A stretch of 14,177 nucleotides of DNA from Acidobacteriota bacterium (lineage in GTDB: Bacteria > Acidobacteriota > Blastocatellia > Pyrinomonadales > Pyrinomonadaceae), in assembly GCA_024640445.1 (NCBI GenBank), contig JAHEEZ010000078.1:1-14177 (forward strand). The letters are read 5' to 3'. Made by a program: the position numbers and the translations under genes. Positions 14,095 through 14,177 of the stretch are shown here, one piece after another (the first letter of the stretch is position 1; each line of letters opens with the position of its first letter). The notes beneath the pieces were generated by a model, which did not search any database, had not been told where the DNA came from, and saw only the letters and a list, made by a program, of their open reading frames with translations.

Positions 14095-14171
14095 GCTCCC
14101 GTAGCTCAGCAGCATAGAGCGACCGCCTCCTAAGCGGTAGGCCACTGGTTGGAATCCAGTCGGGAGCACCA
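14095..14171 (+). tRNA. tRNA-Arg (anticodon CCU), CCA encoded, unusual elbow pair
   Basis: A complete cloverleaf of 77 nt including the encoded CCA can be folded. The acceptor GCTCCCG (14095-14101) pairs with CGGGAGC (14161-14167), and the discriminator is A73. The D stem is GCTC/GAGC with the 9-nt loop AGCAGCATA. The anticodon stem ACCGC/GCGGT encloses CTCCTAA, giving anticodon CCU for the AGG codon. The variable loop is AGGCC, and the T stem ACTGG/CCAGT encloses TTGGAAT. A20 in the D loop and C35/U36 are known arginine identity elements, in agreement with the call. Two near-universal bases are changed: position 19 is C instead of G, and 56 is G instead of C. They could still pair (C19-G56). 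T54-A58 and the G15-C48 Levitt pair are preserved, so the gene looks functional. Confidence 0.95.
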
Positions 14172-14177
14172 TTATTT

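Overview
This window looks like chromosomal DNA of a free-living bacterium, most likely an Acidobacteriota member of the Blastocatellia/Pyrinomonadales type. I infer this from several things together: a secreted 'SGNTIG' beta-repeat protein, a Phenol_MetA_deg-like outer-membrane barrel (so a Gram-negative envelope), a ThiE variant with the HLT(T/S) sequence style I associate with that phylum, a chlorite-dismutase-family protein of the non-Firmicute type, and GC-rich codon usage. The phylum is my inference from protein style, not from a marker gene. Most genes are housekeeping genes in short, tightly packed operons. I see no IS element, CRISPR array, phage gene or toxin-antitoxin pair.

Layout. 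1-190: end of a thioredoxin gene and a strong intrinsic terminator. 218-1511 (+): a crystallin-type quinone oxidoreductase and a small unknown protein. 4689-1600 (-): a probable three-gene operon of a bifunctional homocysteine methyltransferase/methylenetetrahydrofolate reductase, a secreted 17-residue-repeat protein (4-nt overlap) and a spermidine-synthase-like methyltransferase. A stem-loop sits where it meets the rightward genes. 4690-4886 is a structured intergenic region with a perfect 15-bp terminator-like hairpin. 6788-4887 (-): a nucleotidyltransferase/left-handed beta-helix protein followed by mutM. 6789-7051 is a divergent promoter region. 7052-11142 (+): a large TPR protein, a small membrane protein, and thiE and thiD, the last three overlapping one another. 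12019-11156 (-): an outer-membrane barrel protein. 12227-13881 (+): a HemQ/chlorite-dismutase-family protein, acylphosphatase and adenine phosphoribosyltransferase. Then come a degenerate 7-bp tandem repeat, a tRNA promoter and tRNA-Arg(CCU).

Functional themes are one-carbon/methionine metabolism, thiamine pyrimidine salvage and coupling (thiE-thiD), DNA repair (mutM), purine salvage (apt), sugar-nucleotide synthesis and possible haem metabolism. No obvious new multi-gene system is present. The observations I consider most worth a second look are: (1) the tRNA-Arg(CCU) has C19 and G56 in place of the nearly universal G19-C56 elbow pair, an apparently compensatory swap; (2) the chlorite-dismutase-family protein has Asn where family members carry the proximal haem-ligand His; (3) the intergenic region before the methionine gene has a hairpin whose loop is complementary to an upstream segment; (4) the heptamer repeat keeps its 7-bp phase over about 16 units right after the apt stop codon; (5) the ThiE protein lacks a canonical metal-ligand Asp.
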